A stretch of DNA of 38,107 bases from an uncultured Porphyromonadaceae bacterium (GCA_946414395.1 CAMKOE010000024.1:1-38107), one strand, 5' to 3'. Shown: positions 14,606 through 23,056, counted from the first letter of the stretch. Notes: generated from the letters alone by a model not told the origin. Numbers and translations are program-made.

Positions 14606-16047
14606 GCCAGTTTGATTGTGAAAATTGTCCCTTTGCCCTTTGTGCTCTCGACACTGATGCTCCAGCCATGCTTATCGACCATGGTCTTGACATAGAACAA
14701 TCCCAGGCCATATCCCTTAACATCATGCACATCGCCTGTGGGCACCCGATAAAATTTGTCATAGATGTGCGGCAACTCGTCGGCTGCAATGCCCATGCCG
14801 TGGTCACTGATGCTAATGGCTGCCGGAGTGGCTGCAATTTCGATACGGGCCTCGACGGGTGAATACTTGATGGCGTTGTCAATGAGGTTGTTCAATATGT
14901 TGCTCAGGTGGGCTCGGTCGGCATCTACTGTGAGATCCTCTGGCTCGATGCGGGTCGTGATGGTCACGGGTTTGTCGGCCTTTAATTGTTGTTGCTCGAT
15001 GACGGGTTGCAGCAAGTCGGCAAGATTAATCGTCTCGATGTTGAGGCGGAACTGGCGCCGCCGCTCCATGCTCATCGACAAGATTTGCTCCACCATGCCG
15101 CTCAGCCGCTCCAGTTGCTGGCGGCACAGCGTCAGGTAGTGGCGGCGTTTCTGTTCGTCGGCTTGCTGGCCGAAGTTGAGCAAGGCGTCGTTGGCGGCAT
15201 AGGCCACAGCGATGGGCGTCTTCAACTCGTGGGTGATGTTGTTGGTGAAGTCGGTCTTCATCTCGTCGAGCGTGCGTTGCTTGAGGATGGTCTTGATGAG
15301 ATAGTAGAAAGCGAAGCCCAAGAGCAAGATGATCAATCCTGATGCGATGAGGATTCCTGTCATCTCGCGCAGGACCAATCCCGTTGTTGGCTCGATGGTC
15401 AGTTCATATCGGCCGTAATTGTCCCAGTCATATTCATAATGTCGCGCCACCTCGCTGGGAATGTAGCCTGGAGTCGTGTGTTTAAACACGGTGTCGGTCT
15501 TGATGCACAACAACTGGTGCTCACCGCTCATGCCCAACTGTTGCAGTCCCGCCGTGAGCAAGGAATCGTATTTCTCGTATCGTGTGCCCTCAAAGCGGTC
15601 AACGCCCAGGTGCAGCCCCTTCTGGATCATCGATGCCAGTTCGGTAACCGAGATCTGGTCTTCAAGCATCTTCATGAAGGCATCGTCACCTGCCGTGCTG
15701 TCGGTGTCGGCCTGTGGGCTTGAACGCAACACCACGCCCGTTTTTTGTTGAAGTGTGTCGTTGCCAACAGTGACCTGAGTTGTAGTGACACTTTGGGTTG
15801 TGATGCTACCATCCTCCTCTATGCCAGCACTCACGTCCATCACGCCGTGAGGCCCACCCTCCTCGATGCTCTTGAGGCGCAGGAACACTTCCTTGAGGTC
15901 GGCCACACGCATGGCTTCGCGGATGTCGTTGTCCATCTGCTCACCGATGGTGAAGTGCAGTTGCTCCAGCCAGTAGGCTTGATAGACCACTACACCAAGT
16001 AGTGCCACCATCACCAGCGCTCCGATATATTTTAACCTCGTGTTCAT
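14602..16047 (-). CDS. Membrane sensor histidine kinase without HAMP domain
   Basis: The 481-aa protein has TM1 at about residues 5-27, a periplasmic sensor of about 200 residues, and TM2 at about 229-252. A short linker leads straight into the HisKA motif NNITHELKTPIAVAYAAN with His273. The ATPase domain shows NLIDNAIKYSP (Asn391), SDHGMGIAADELPHIYDKF (G1/F boxes) and GYGLGLFYVK (G2). No HAMP lies between TM2 and HisKA. The longer frame could begin at TTG 16056, but ATG 16047 is preferred; it lies 6 nt from an exact -7 box, suggesting a leaderless mRNA. The ligand is unknown. Confidence 0.92.
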   Translation of the reverse strand: MNTRLKYIGALVMVALLGVVVYQAYWLEQLHFTIGEQMDNDIREAMRVADLKEVFLRLKSIEEGGPHGVMDVSAGIEEDGSITTQSVTTTQVTVGNDTLQQKTGVVLRSSPQADTDSTAGDDAFMKMLEDQISVTELASMIQKGLHLGVDRFEGTRYEKYDSLLTAGLQQLGMSGEHQLLCIKTDTVFKHTTPGYIPSEVARHYEYDWDNYGRYELTIEPTTGLVLREMTGILIASGLIILLLGFAFYYLIKTILKQRTLDEMKTDFTNNITHELKTPIAVAYAANDALLNFGQQADEQKRRHYLTLCRQQLERLSGMVEQILSMSMERRRQFRLNIETINLADLLQPVIEQQQLKADKPVTITTRIEPEDLTVDADRAHLSNILNNLIDNAIKYSPVEARIEIAATPAAISISDHGMGIAADELPHIYDKFYRVPTGDVHDVKGYGLGLFYVKTMVDKHGWSISVESTKGKGTIFTIKLA

Positions 16048-16053
16048 CACCCG

Positions 16054-16086
16054 CAAATGTACACATTATTCCTATAAATGGGCAAG
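16054..16086 (-). promoter_or_regulatory. Promoter of the kinase-regulator operon, abutting the start
   Basis: Minus-strand TACATTTG (16061-16054) with CTTG (16086-16083) 21 nt upstream. Six nucleotides separate the box from ATG 16047. Confidence 0.6.
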
Positions 16087-16160
16087 GCCGTTAAGACTAA
16101 ATAAGTTTTTGGTTAAGACTTGGTAAGTCGCGGGAGGGGGACAGAGTGGAACGATGAGGG

Positions 16161-16168
16161 TAATTTTG
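16161..16168 (+). promoter_or_regulatory. -7 box for the TonB-receptor-like gene
   Basis: TAATTTTG matches TAnnTTTG, 33 nt before ATG 16202. No TTTG is at -33; the region there is G-rich (about 16130-16142). A promoter with a poor -33 next to a response-regulator gene is consistent with activator dependence. Confidence 0.5.
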
Positions 16169-16201
16169 CCGCGAAAAAACGAATTAAATCATCAACAGGA
16201 C

Positions 16202-18418
16202 ATGAAACGAATGGTAAAGATTGTGATGCTGCTGGTTGCCCTGATGGGTACAGTGACTAGTGCCGTGGCCCAGGAGGCTACTGGGCAGGACAGTGTGGCT
16301 GTGGAGTGGAGCGACACGCTGCAGTTGCAGGATGTGGAGGTGGTGACGATGCGCCAGTTGGTCAAGACGATGGACGACCGGGTAGCCTATAATGTTCAGG
16401 CCGACCCCGAGGCGCGCACGAGCACCGTGCTCGACATGCTGCGCCGTGTGCCGCTGGTGAGCGTTGACGGCCAGGACAACGTGCGGGTCAATGGCAGCGG
16501 AAGTTTTAAAATATACAAGAACGGCCACCCTGACCCTGCTTTATCATCCAACCCTAAGGAAGTGCTGCGTGCCATGCCCGCCAGCATGATCAAGCGCATC
16601 GAGGTCATTACCGAGCCTGGAGCCCGCTACGATGCCGAGGGCGCGACGGCAATTTTAAATATCGTCACTGTCGAGGGTGTCCACATCGAGGGTGTGAACG
16701 GCACCGCGTCAGCGTCAATCAACACCTTCGGATCGCCCAACGCCAGTGCCTATGTCGCCGCCCGGGCGGGTAAATTCACCCTCGGAACAACAGCATTTTA
16801 CCAGAAACAGATGCATCGCCAGTTTTCCGGTGTGGACGAGACTTGGACGACCTATAAGGACACGGGCACCACGATGTATAATCGCTACCGTAACGAGCAA
16901 CCCGCTTGGGTTTATAACATTAGTCTGAATGCCAGCCTTGAAATTGATTCGCTGAACCTGATTACGGCGTCCTTCGGCGGTTACCGCTACGGTCTGAATA
17001 TCTACGGCGACAGCCACATTGAGTATCATGATGCGGCAGGGCAGTTGATCACGTCCTATGACAACCCTTTCAACGTGCCGCAGTATGGCTTCATGTCGTG
17101 GAACGGCCGTGCTGATTGGGAGCACCGCACCAGCCGCAAAGACGAAGTCCTGACCACCTCCTACATGTTCTCGACAACGGGCCAGCACGAGGAGCAATAC
17201 GACTCGCTCATCAACCTGGTCAATCCGCCGTTTGACTACACGGCCTACAGCAAGTGGGGCAAGGAACGCTTCTTCGAGCACACATGGCAACTCGACTACC
17301 AGTTGCCGCTATGGACGCATCACCTGCTGGAGGTGGGCGGCAAGTACATCCTGCGCCTGAACAAGAGCCACAACCGCATGCAGTATAACAGCGATGCTGA
17401 ACTGGACACCGACACCCGCTTCAGGCACGACATGCACGTGGGTGCCGCCTATGCCTCATGGCGCTACCAGGTGGGCGAATTTACCCTGCGTGCCGGGCTG
17501 CGCTACGAGTACAGCCACTACCGCGCCAGTTACCCCAATGGCGACGGCGAGCCCTTCGGGCGCGACCTGCACGACGTGGTGCCCTCGGCGAGCGTGCACT
17601 GGCAACTGTCGCCGTTCAACAGCCTGCGCCTGTCGTGGGCGACGAGCCTTAACCGCCCGGGCATACAATACCTCAACCCTGCCGTGAGGCGCTATACCAC
17701 GACGATAGAATATGGCAACCCGCACCTGTCGAGTGCCCGCAACAACATGGTGAGCATCAACTTCCAGCACACGGGCAACCGCTTGACCTTCAATGTCAAG
17801 CCGACGGTGACCATCACTAACAACCTCATTGGCACCTATCGCACAGTCCAGGACGGCATTGTCCACTTGACCAACAGCAATGACTGCCATTACCTGATGG
17901 CAGGCGTGGGCGGCTTCGTGCAATGGATGATGACAAGCAAGACAACCTTATACATGAATGGGGAATTTTGTTACAAGCGCTACCGCAACCCCTCGCAGGA
18001 TTTGACCAACAGCGGGTGGGGCGGCAACCTGTATGCCCAACTCACGCAGCAGTTGCCGTGGCGGTTGCGCGCGACAGCGACCTGCATGTGGTATGGCATT
18101 GGCCATGACCTGCGCCACGTGTACGGCTATAGCACCATACCCCATCCGACCATCATGCTGGGGTTGTCACGCTCCTTCCTCAAGGACAACCGATTGACGG
18201 TGCGCCTGAGCGCTTATTCCATCATGCACAAGTACGAGGTGTCTAAGGGCTACATTACCCAGGGCGACTATGTGAACCACGCCGTGGGCCACTTCAGCCA
18301 GCGCAATGTGCAGTTGTCGTTGAGTTATGCCTTCGGCTCCAGCAACACGAGCGTCAAGAAGACTGACAAGACCGTCGAGAACGACGACCTCGTGGGCGGT
18401 CTCCAGTCAGGAAACTAG
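16202..18418 (+). CDS. Outer-membrane beta-barrel / TonB-receptor-like protein
   Basis: The 738-aa protein has a signal peptide MKRMVKIVMLLVALMG...VAQ, a plug-like domain (about residues 35-150: VLDMLRRVPLVSVDGQDNVRVNG, MIKRIEVITEPGARYDAEG). A large barrel follows, with many aromatic-flanked strands and a late ending of SLSYAFGSSN before a charged tail. It resembles the OMP_b-brl_3 group of TonB-dependent-receptor-like proteins in Bacteroidota, without the usual N-terminal carboxypeptidase-regulatory-like domain. ATG 16202 was chosen over upstream ATG 16154, which precedes the -7 box. No SusD partner follows, so it is not a PUL. It is divergent from the two-component genes. Confidence 0.85.
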   Translation: MKRMVKIVMLLVALMGTVTSAVAQEATGQDSVAVEWSDTLQLQDVEVVTMRQLVKTMDDRVAYNVQADPEARTSTVLDMLRRVPLVSVDGQDNVRVNGSGSFKIYKNGHPDPALSSNPKEVLRAMPASMIKRIEVITEPGARYDAEGATAILNIVTVEGVHIEGVNGTASASINTFGSPNASAYVAARAGKFTLGTTAFYQKQMHRQFSGVDETWTTYKDTGTTMYNRYRNEQPAWVYNISLNASLEIDSLNLITASFGGYRYGLNIYGDSHIEYHDAAGQLITSYDNPFNVPQYGFMSWNGRADWEHRTSRKDEVLTTSYMFSTTGQHEEQYDSLINLVNPPFDYTAYSKWGKERFFEHTWQLDYQLPLWTHHLLEVGGKYILRLNKSHNRMQYNSDAELDTDTRFRHDMHVGAAYASWRYQVGEFTLRAGLRYEYSHYRASYPNGDGEPFGRDLHDVVPSASVHWQLSPFNSLRLSWATSLNRPGIQYLNPAVRRYTTTIEYGNPHLSSARNNMVSINFQHTGNRLTFNVKPTVTITNNLIGTYRTVQDGIVHLTNSNDCHYLMAGVGGFVQWMMTSKTTLYMNGEFCYKRYRNPSQDLTNSGWGGNLYAQLTQQLPWRLRATATCMWYGIGHDLRHVYGYSTIPHPTIMLGLSRSFLKDNRLTVRLSAYSIMHKYEVSKGYITQGDYVNHAVGHFSQRNVQLSLSYAFGSSNTSVKKTDKTVENDDLVGGLQSGN

Positions 18419-18440
18419 CCCCGCCCTGCTTGTCCAGTAC

Positions 18441-18459
18441 TTCGAGGCTCTGCCTCGAA
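18441..18459. repeat. REP-like palindrome, TCGAGGC family (second copy)
   Basis: TTCGAGGC-TCT-GCCTCGAA, 22 nt after the barrel-protein stop. It is related to 12435-12455. A further GGCACCATGGCCAGTGGCC tract at 18481-18499 resembles the ATGGC palindrome of the RAYT cassette. Confidence 0.5.
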
Positions 18460-18566
18460 CAATCCTTTCTCAATTACCAAGGCACCATGGCCAGTGGCCA
18501 AAGTGGCCCCGGATTGTCAGTCGGGGGTGACGATTTGTCACCTTGTTATGTGATGGCATATTTTTT

Positions 18567-18600
18567 GAGGTGGAGTGGGGCAGAGACCTCCCTCCACCTC
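18567..18600. repeat. Inverted repeat 34 nt before htpG
   Basis: GAGGTGGAG (18567-18575) and CTCCACCTC (18592-18600) form a 9-bp dyad with a 16-nt loop, preceded by a run of six T. It may be a leader hairpin or an operator. It is not a CIRCE element. I found no exact -7 box for htpG. Confidence 0.5.
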
Positions 18601-18634
18601 ACTAATATTAATACAACCCAAAAAAAAAGATACT

Positions 18635-20683
18635 ATGCCAAAAGGAACTATTGGGGTAACGACTAACAACATCTTCCCCGTCATCAAGAAATTTCTGTAC
18701 AGTGATCACGAGATTTTCCTGCGCGAACTGGTGAGCAACGCCGTTGATGCCACGCAGAAACTGAAAACCCTCTCGGGAGCCGGCGAGTTCAAGGGCTCGA
18801 CCGAGGATCTTCGCGTGACCGTCAGCGTTGACAAGGAGGCCGGCACGCTCACCGTGAGCGACAGCGGAATCGGCATGACGGCTGACGAGATTGACAAGTA
18901 TATCAACCAGATCGCCTTCTCGGGCGCCGAGGAGTTCCTCGAGAAATACAAGGACACGGCCAATGCCATCATCGGCCACTTCGGTCTGGGCTTCTACTCG
19001 GCCTTCATGGTGGCCAAGAAGGTGGAGATACGCACCCTGAGTTGGCAGGAGGGCGCCAAGGCCGTGAAGTGGACCTGTGACGGCTCGCCCGAGTTTGAGA
19101 TGGAAGACTGTGACAAGGCCGAGCGCGGCACCGACATCATCCTCACCATCGACGATGATGAGAAGGAATTCCTTGAGAATGCCCGCATCGAGGGCCTGCT
19201 CAGGAAGTATTGCCGCTTCCTGCCTGTGCCCATCATCTGCGGCAAGGAGCAGGAGTGGAAAGACGGCAAGTATGTCGATACCGACAAGGATAAGGTCATC
19301 AACAACGTGGAGCCCCTGTGGGCCCGCATGCCCGCCGACCTCAAGGATGAGGATTACCTCAAGTTCTACCACGCCATCGAGCCTGGCCAGGACGACCCCT
19401 TGTTCTGGATTCACTTGAATGTGGATTACCCCTTCACGTTGACGGGTATCCTCTATTTCCCCAAGATCAAGAACAATCTCGACATCCGCAAGGACCGCAT
19501 CCAGTTGTATTGCAACCAGGTTTATGTCACCGATAGCGTCGAGGGCGTCGTCCCCGACTGGCTGATGCTGCTGCAGGGCGTCATCGACAGTCCCGACATC
19601 CCGCTGAACGTGTCTCGCAGTTACCTGCAGAGTGACCGCGCGGTGAAGAAGATCTCGACCTATATCACCAAGAAGGTGGCCTCGCGTCTCGAGGAAATCG
19701 CCAAGAACCAGCCCGACGAGTTCGAGAAGAAGTGGAACGACATCAAGATCTTTATCGAGTATGGCATGTTGAGTGATGAGAAGTTCTGCGAGTCGGGCCT
19801 CAAGTTTGCCCTGCTCGAGAATTGCGACGGCAAGTACTTCAAGATCGAGGACTACCGCAAACTCATCGAGGGCAGCCAGACCGACAAGGACGGCAATCTC
19901 ATCTGCCTGTATGCCACCGACAAGGAGGCGCAGTATTCCTACATCAAGGGTGCCACCGACAAGGGCTATGACGTGCTGCTGATGAACGGCGAGTTGGATA
20001 CCCCCTTCGTGGGCATGCTGGAGCAGAAGCAGGAGAAGATGCGCTTTGTACGCGTCGATAGCGACGTGCTCGACAACCTCATCCGCAAGCAGGACGACAC
20101 GAAGCCGCAGTTCTCATTGGAGCAGCAGGAAATCGCACAGACCCTGTTCAAGTCTCAGATTCCCCATGTCGAGAAAGCCGAGTTTATGGTTAGTTTCGCC
20201 GCCATGTCGCCCGACGACAAGCCCGTCGTCATCACCCAGGCCGAGTACATGCGCCGCATGAAGGACATGGCACGTTTCCAGCCCGGAATGAGTTTCTATG
20301 GCGAGATGCCCGACATGTATGGCATGGTGCTCAACACCAAGCACCCTCTGGTCCAGAAGGTGGTGGAAGAGGCCGAACAAGCCCTGGAGGCCGAACTCAA
20401 GCCAGTGAACGAGGAAATCAATGCCACGCAGAACGTGGTCAATGCCATCCGTGACCTGGACAAGGACAACAAGGGCGTGCCCGAGGACAAGAAAAAAGAC
20501 CTCGAGGACAACGAGAAGCGCCTCGAGGAGTTGCACAAGAAGAAAGAGAACCTGGTGACGGCCTATGCCGCCGGGGAGAGCCGTGTACACCAACTGATCG
20601 ACATCGCCTTGCTGAGCAATGGCATGCTCAAGGGTGAGGGATTGGAGAAATTCTTGAAACGCTCCATCGGCCTGCTCAAGTAA
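18635..20683 (+). CDS. htpG: Hsp90-family chaperone HtpG
   Basis: The 682-aa protein starts MPKGTIGVTTNNIFPVIKKF and has the GHKL ATPase with Glu31 and Asn35 (FLRELVSNAVDAT), Asp76 (SDSGIGMT) and HFGLGFYSAFMVA. The middle domain keeps NVSRSYLQSD with the Arg that contacts gamma-phosphate, and the C-terminal dimerisation domain ends KFLKRSIGLLK. Length fits Bacteroidales HtpG (about 680) and exceeds E. coli (624); the extra residues lie in a charged Lys/Glu helix near 590-650. The in-frame ATG at 18575 is rejected because it lies inside a leader dyad and the family begins at MPKG/MQKG. Confidence 0.96.
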   Translation: MPKGTIGVTTNNIFPVIKKFLYSDHEIFLRELVSNAVDATQKLKTLSGAGEFKGSTEDLRVTVSVDKEAGTLTVSDSGIGMTADEIDKYINQIAFSGAEEFLEKYKDTANAIIGHFGLGFYSAFMVAKKVEIRTLSWQEGAKAVKWTCDGSPEFEMEDCDKAERGTDIILTIDDDEKEFLENARIEGLLRKYCRFLPVPIICGKEQEWKDGKYVDTDKDKVINNVEPLWARMPADLKDEDYLKFYHAIEPGQDDPLFWIHLNVDYPFTLTGILYFPKIKNNLDIRKDRIQLYCNQVYVTDSVEGVVPDWLMLLQGVIDSPDIPLNVSRSYLQSDRAVKKISTYITKKVASRLEEIAKNQPDEFEKKWNDIKIFIEYGMLSDEKFCESGLKFALLENCDGKYFKIEDYRKLIEGSQTDKDGNLICLYATDKEAQYSYIKGATDKGYDVLLMNGELDTPFVGMLEQKQEKMRFVRVDSDVLDNLIRKQDDTKPQFSLEQQEIAQTLFKSQIPHVEKAEFMVSFAAMSPDDKPVVITQAEYMRRMKDMARFQPGMSFYGEMPDMYGMVLNTKHPLVQKVVEEAEQALEAELKPVNEEINATQNVVNAIRDLDKDNKGVPEDKKKDLEDNEKRLEELHKKKENLVTAYAAGESRVHQLIDIALLSNGMLKGEGLEKFLKRSIGLLK

Positions 20684-20747
20684 TAGGCTCCCGTCGTGGT
20701 ATCCTGTCCTGAGGGCAGCGCAACGGTAAAAAAACATTATTAATAAT

Positions 20748-20792
20748 ATTGCGACTTAGGGTAAAAGTGTGTACTTTTGCCCTAAGTTTTTT
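20748..20792 (+). promoter_or_regulatory. Hairpin overlapping a promoter: htpG terminator and/or operator of the dockerin gene
   Basis: CTTAGGGTAAAAGT (20755-20768) and ACTTTTGCCCTAAG (20773-20786) form a 14-bp stem (one T-G) with loop GTGT, followed by six T: a textbook intrinsic terminator 72 nt after htpG. The right arm also contains TACTTTTG (20772-20779), with ATTG (20748-20751) 20 nt upstream, so the same bases form a promoter for the gene at 20844. Confidence 0.65.
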
Positions 20793-20843
20793 GTGTTTAA
20801 CTCACAGGAATATGGACATCTGGAAAACCTTAATTGAATTATT

Positions 20844-21524
20844 ATGATGAAACGGTCTATTATTGCCATTGTTGCCATGATGCTGAGCCTTGCCGGCAAG
20901 GCCCAGTTGCCGCAATTCTCTCCCAGCAGTTTCGCCGATTGGATTTATACCAACCCGGCGACGGAATTGAACGCCGACAACATCCTCGACGAGCGAATCC
21001 TGCTCTATACCACCAGCACGGGCCTGCAGCAGGTGCTGATCTCGCCGCTATTCAACTGTTATCCCACCGATGTAATCGACATGCAGATTACCTGGATCAC
21101 CGACCAGTGGCAGAACGACGGCTTTGTCACGAGCAAGGTCGCCCTGACCGCCGCACTGCTCAACGACGCTGGTGTGACCGTGGACTCGGTCACCTATAAT
21201 CCCACCAGCGTGTCGCGCACCAACCGCGTGAACCTGTCGATTACCGTTCCCCGTGGCATGACGAGGGCCCGGCTGCGGTTCGCCTCGTGGAAGGCCGACG
21301 TCAACAGTTGCGGCGCCGTCAAGAAGATTGTTATGGTCAGTGACCTGAAGGCCGACGTCAACCATGACGGCGAAGTGAACGTCAACGACGTGAATGTCCT
21401 GATCGACGTCATCCAGGGCGGCAATGTGGCTGAGCAAATCCTTAGTCGGGCCGATGTCAACCAGGATGGGGAAATCACCGTGAACGACATCAACAGCGTG
21501 ATAGACGTGATACTGGGCCACTAA
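20844..21524 (+). CDS. Secreted protein with C-terminal dockerin-type repeat pair
   Basis: The 226-aa protein has a signal peptide (residues about 1-21, ending GKAQ), a middle region of about 145 residues rich in beta strands with no family I recognise, and a C-terminal pair of EF-hand-like loops. These are DVNHDGEVNVNDVNVLIDVI and, 30 residues on, DVNQDGEITVNDINSVIDVI. The Asp/Asn positions at 1, 3, 5 and 12 of each loop are present, so it should bind two Ca2+. This is a type I dockerin-like module, in Bacteroidales often a terminal tag of secreted proteins rather than part of a cellulosome. The function of the main domain is unknown. Confidence 0.82.
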   Translation: MMKRSIIAIVAMMLSLAGKAQLPQFSPSSFADWIYTNPATELNADNILDERILLYTTSTGLQQVLISPLFNCYPTDVIDMQITWITDQWQNDGFVTSKVALTAALLNDAGVTVDSVTYNPTSVSRTNRVNLSITVPRGMTRARLRFASWKADVNSCGAVKKIVMVSDLKADVNHDGEVNVNDVNVLIDVIQGGNVAEQILSRADVNQDGEITVNDINSVIDVILGH

Positions 21525-21544
21525 ACGGCCTTGCCCCGCTTCCG

Positions 21545-21562
21545 GAGCCCGCCAGTGGGCTC
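21545..21562. repeat. Small inverted repeat after the dockerin gene
   Basis: GAGCCC-gccagt-GGGCTC, 20 nt after the stop. It has no T tract; it could be a weak terminator or another REP-like dyad. Confidence 0.4.
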
Positions 21563-21598
21563 GCAATAGTGATGAATCGTAATAAAAGAGCGGTAAAA

Positions 21599-21630
21599 TT
21601 TGGTTGATTGTTTTTTTTGGTTTACCTTTG
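21599..21630 (+). promoter_or_regulatory. Distal promoter upstream of ompA
   Basis: TTTG (21599-21602), 20 nt, TACCTTTG (21623-21630): a full-consensus promoter 185 nt before the ompA start and followed by a second one. It is the likely promoter of the candidate small RNA at about 21637-21724. Confidence 0.7.
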
Positions 21631-21636
21631 CTTGAA

Positions 21637-21724
21637 TTCTAATCGTTTGTGCTGAAAAGAGACAGCAATTAAGGTAAAGTGTGCCATTTTTCACTAAAAA
21701 TTGCCGATTAGTCGAGTTTTTTTT
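21637..21724 (+). ncRNA. Candidate small structured RNA (or ompA leader)
   Basis: The predicted transcript starts about 7 nt after the distal promoter. CTAATCG (21639-21645) is exactly complementary to CGATTAG (21705-21711), closing the molecule. Inside, TGCTG-aaaagaga-CAGCA (21650-21667) and a GTG...CAC pair make further hairpins. A run of eight T (21717-21724) follows at once. There is no plausible frame. Length would be about 88 nt. It may instead be a terminated leader of ompA. Confidence 0.42.
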
Positions 21725-21741
21725 CTTAATGAACGTTAATT

Positions 21742-21773
21742 TTTGGCCGTATTAGAAAATTGTATTACTTTTG
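21742..21773 (+). promoter_or_regulatory. Proximal promoter of ompA
   Basis: TTTG (21742-21745), 20 nt, TACTTTTG (21766-21773); 41 nt before ATG 21815. Full consensus at both elements fits a very highly expressed gene. Confidence 0.82.
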
Positions 21774-21814
21774 CCGCAAAATATGTCTAATAGTGTTTTA
21801 TAAATTTATTTAAA

Positions 21815-23056
21815 ATGAAAAAGATTATCTTGACTTTAGCCCTTCTGACGGGCGTATTTGCTGCCCAGGCTCAGTCTCTGGAGCAGAACAAGTTCTTTGA
21901 CAACTGGTCGATAACCTTGAAGGGTGGCGCTATCATGCCCTTCCAGGGTTATGCCTTCTGGCCCAATGCCCGTGGTATTTTTGGTGCTGAGATCCGCAAG
22001 CAACTCACTCCGGTCTTCGGTCTGGGCGTTGAGGGTGAAGCAACCATCAACACTACCAGTTGGGAAAAGCCCGACATGTACTGGGGTCCCAAGAGTCCCA
22101 ACATCATCGACCACACTCTGGCCGGTATGTTCGGTACCGTTAACCTGAGCAACCTCTTCGGTGGTTACAAGGGCAAGCCCCGTGTATTTGAACTCGAGGG
22201 TGTTATCGGTGCTGGCTGGCTGCACGCCTTCCATCGCGCTGAGGCTGCCAATATGTATGGCAACGACTACAACAGTTGGTACACCAAGGCTGGTGCCAAC
22301 CTGAACTTCAACTTTGGTGAGAGCCGCGCTTGGACCTTCAGCCTGAAGCCCAGCGTAGTTTGGGACATGAACGGTGACATCATGATTCCTTATCGTGACA
22401 ACACCAACGCTCGTGCCCGCTGGAACGGTGAGCCCCACAATGGCAAGAGCCAGATGAACGCCAACCACGCTGCTGTAGAACTTGAGGCTGGTATCACCTA
22501 CCACTTCAAGGGTAGCAACGGCGAGCGTTACATGACCTTCTGCCCCTACAAGTACAGCCAGGATGACATCGATGCTCTCAATGGTCAGATCAACGGCCTG
22601 CGCAGCCAACTCAATGGCCTGCAGGGTGACCTCGATGCTGCTAACGCACGCAACGCTCAGTTGCAGCGCGACCTGGATGCTGCCCGCAAGGCTCCCAAGC
22701 CCGAGACTCAGGTGGTTGACAAGAGCGCTCAGTACATGAACGTCCTCGTTCACTTCAAGGTTAACAAGACCAACATCACTGCTGACCAGCAGCCCAATGT
22801 TGAGCGCGTTGCCATGTACCTCAAGAACAACCCCACTGCCACTGTTGACATCAAGGGTTATGCTTCTCCCGAGGGTCCCAAGGACAACAACATCCGTCTG
22901 GCCAATGGCCGTGCCGAGGCTGTGAAGAACATGCTGATCAACAAGTACAAGATTGATGCTAAGCGCATCAACGCTCAGGGCTGTGGCACCACCGACATGT
23001 TCCAGGAACTCAGTTGGAACCGCGTTTCGATCTGCGAACTCATCGTTAAGAAGTAA
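21815..23056 (+). CDS. OmpA-family outer-membrane protein
   Basis: The 413-aa protein has a signal peptide (MKKIILTLALLTGVFAAQAQ), an N-terminal barrel (about 25-245), a coiled coil with heptad Leu/Ile (about 250-295: DALNGQINGLRSQLNGLQ), and an OmpA peptidoglycan-binding domain (about 310-413). That domain has VLVHFKVNKTNI, VDIKGYASPEG and RLANGRAEAVKNMLI with the conserved Arg. It anchors the outer membrane to peptidoglycan. The codon choice is biased to T-ending forms (GGT, GTT, GCT), unlike its neighbours, which agrees with strong expression, as do the consensus promoter and the strong terminator. Confidence 0.94.
   Translation: MKKIILTLALLTGVFAAQAQSLEQNKFFDNWSITLKGGAIMPFQGYAFWPNARGIFGAEIRKQLTPVFGLGVEGEATINTTSWEKPDMYWGPKSPNIIDHTLAGMFGTVNLSNLFGGYKGKPRVFELEGVIGAGWLHAFHRAEAANMYGNDYNSWYTKAGANLNFNFGESRAWTFSLKPSVVWDMNGDIMIPYRDNTNARARWNGEPHNGKSQMNANHAAVELEAGITYHFKGSNGERYMTFCPYKYSQDDIDALNGQINGLRSQLNGLQGDLDAANARNAQLQRDLDAARKAPKPETQVVDKSAQYMNVLVHFKVNKTNITADQQPNVERVAMYLKNNPTATVDIKGYASPEGPKDNNIRLANGRAEAVKNMLINKYKIDAKRINAQGCGTTDMFQELSWNRVSICELIVKK

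Noticed and set aside
18567-18600. CIRCE heat-shock operator before htpG
   Set aside because: The arms GAGGTGGAG/CTCCACCTC do not match TTAGCACTC/GAGTGCTAA and the spacer is 16, not 9.
22571-22700. Possible tandem repeat in ompA
   Set aside because: The repetition is explained by the heptad coiled coil with Asn-Gly-Leu units; it is not a DNA-level tandem array.
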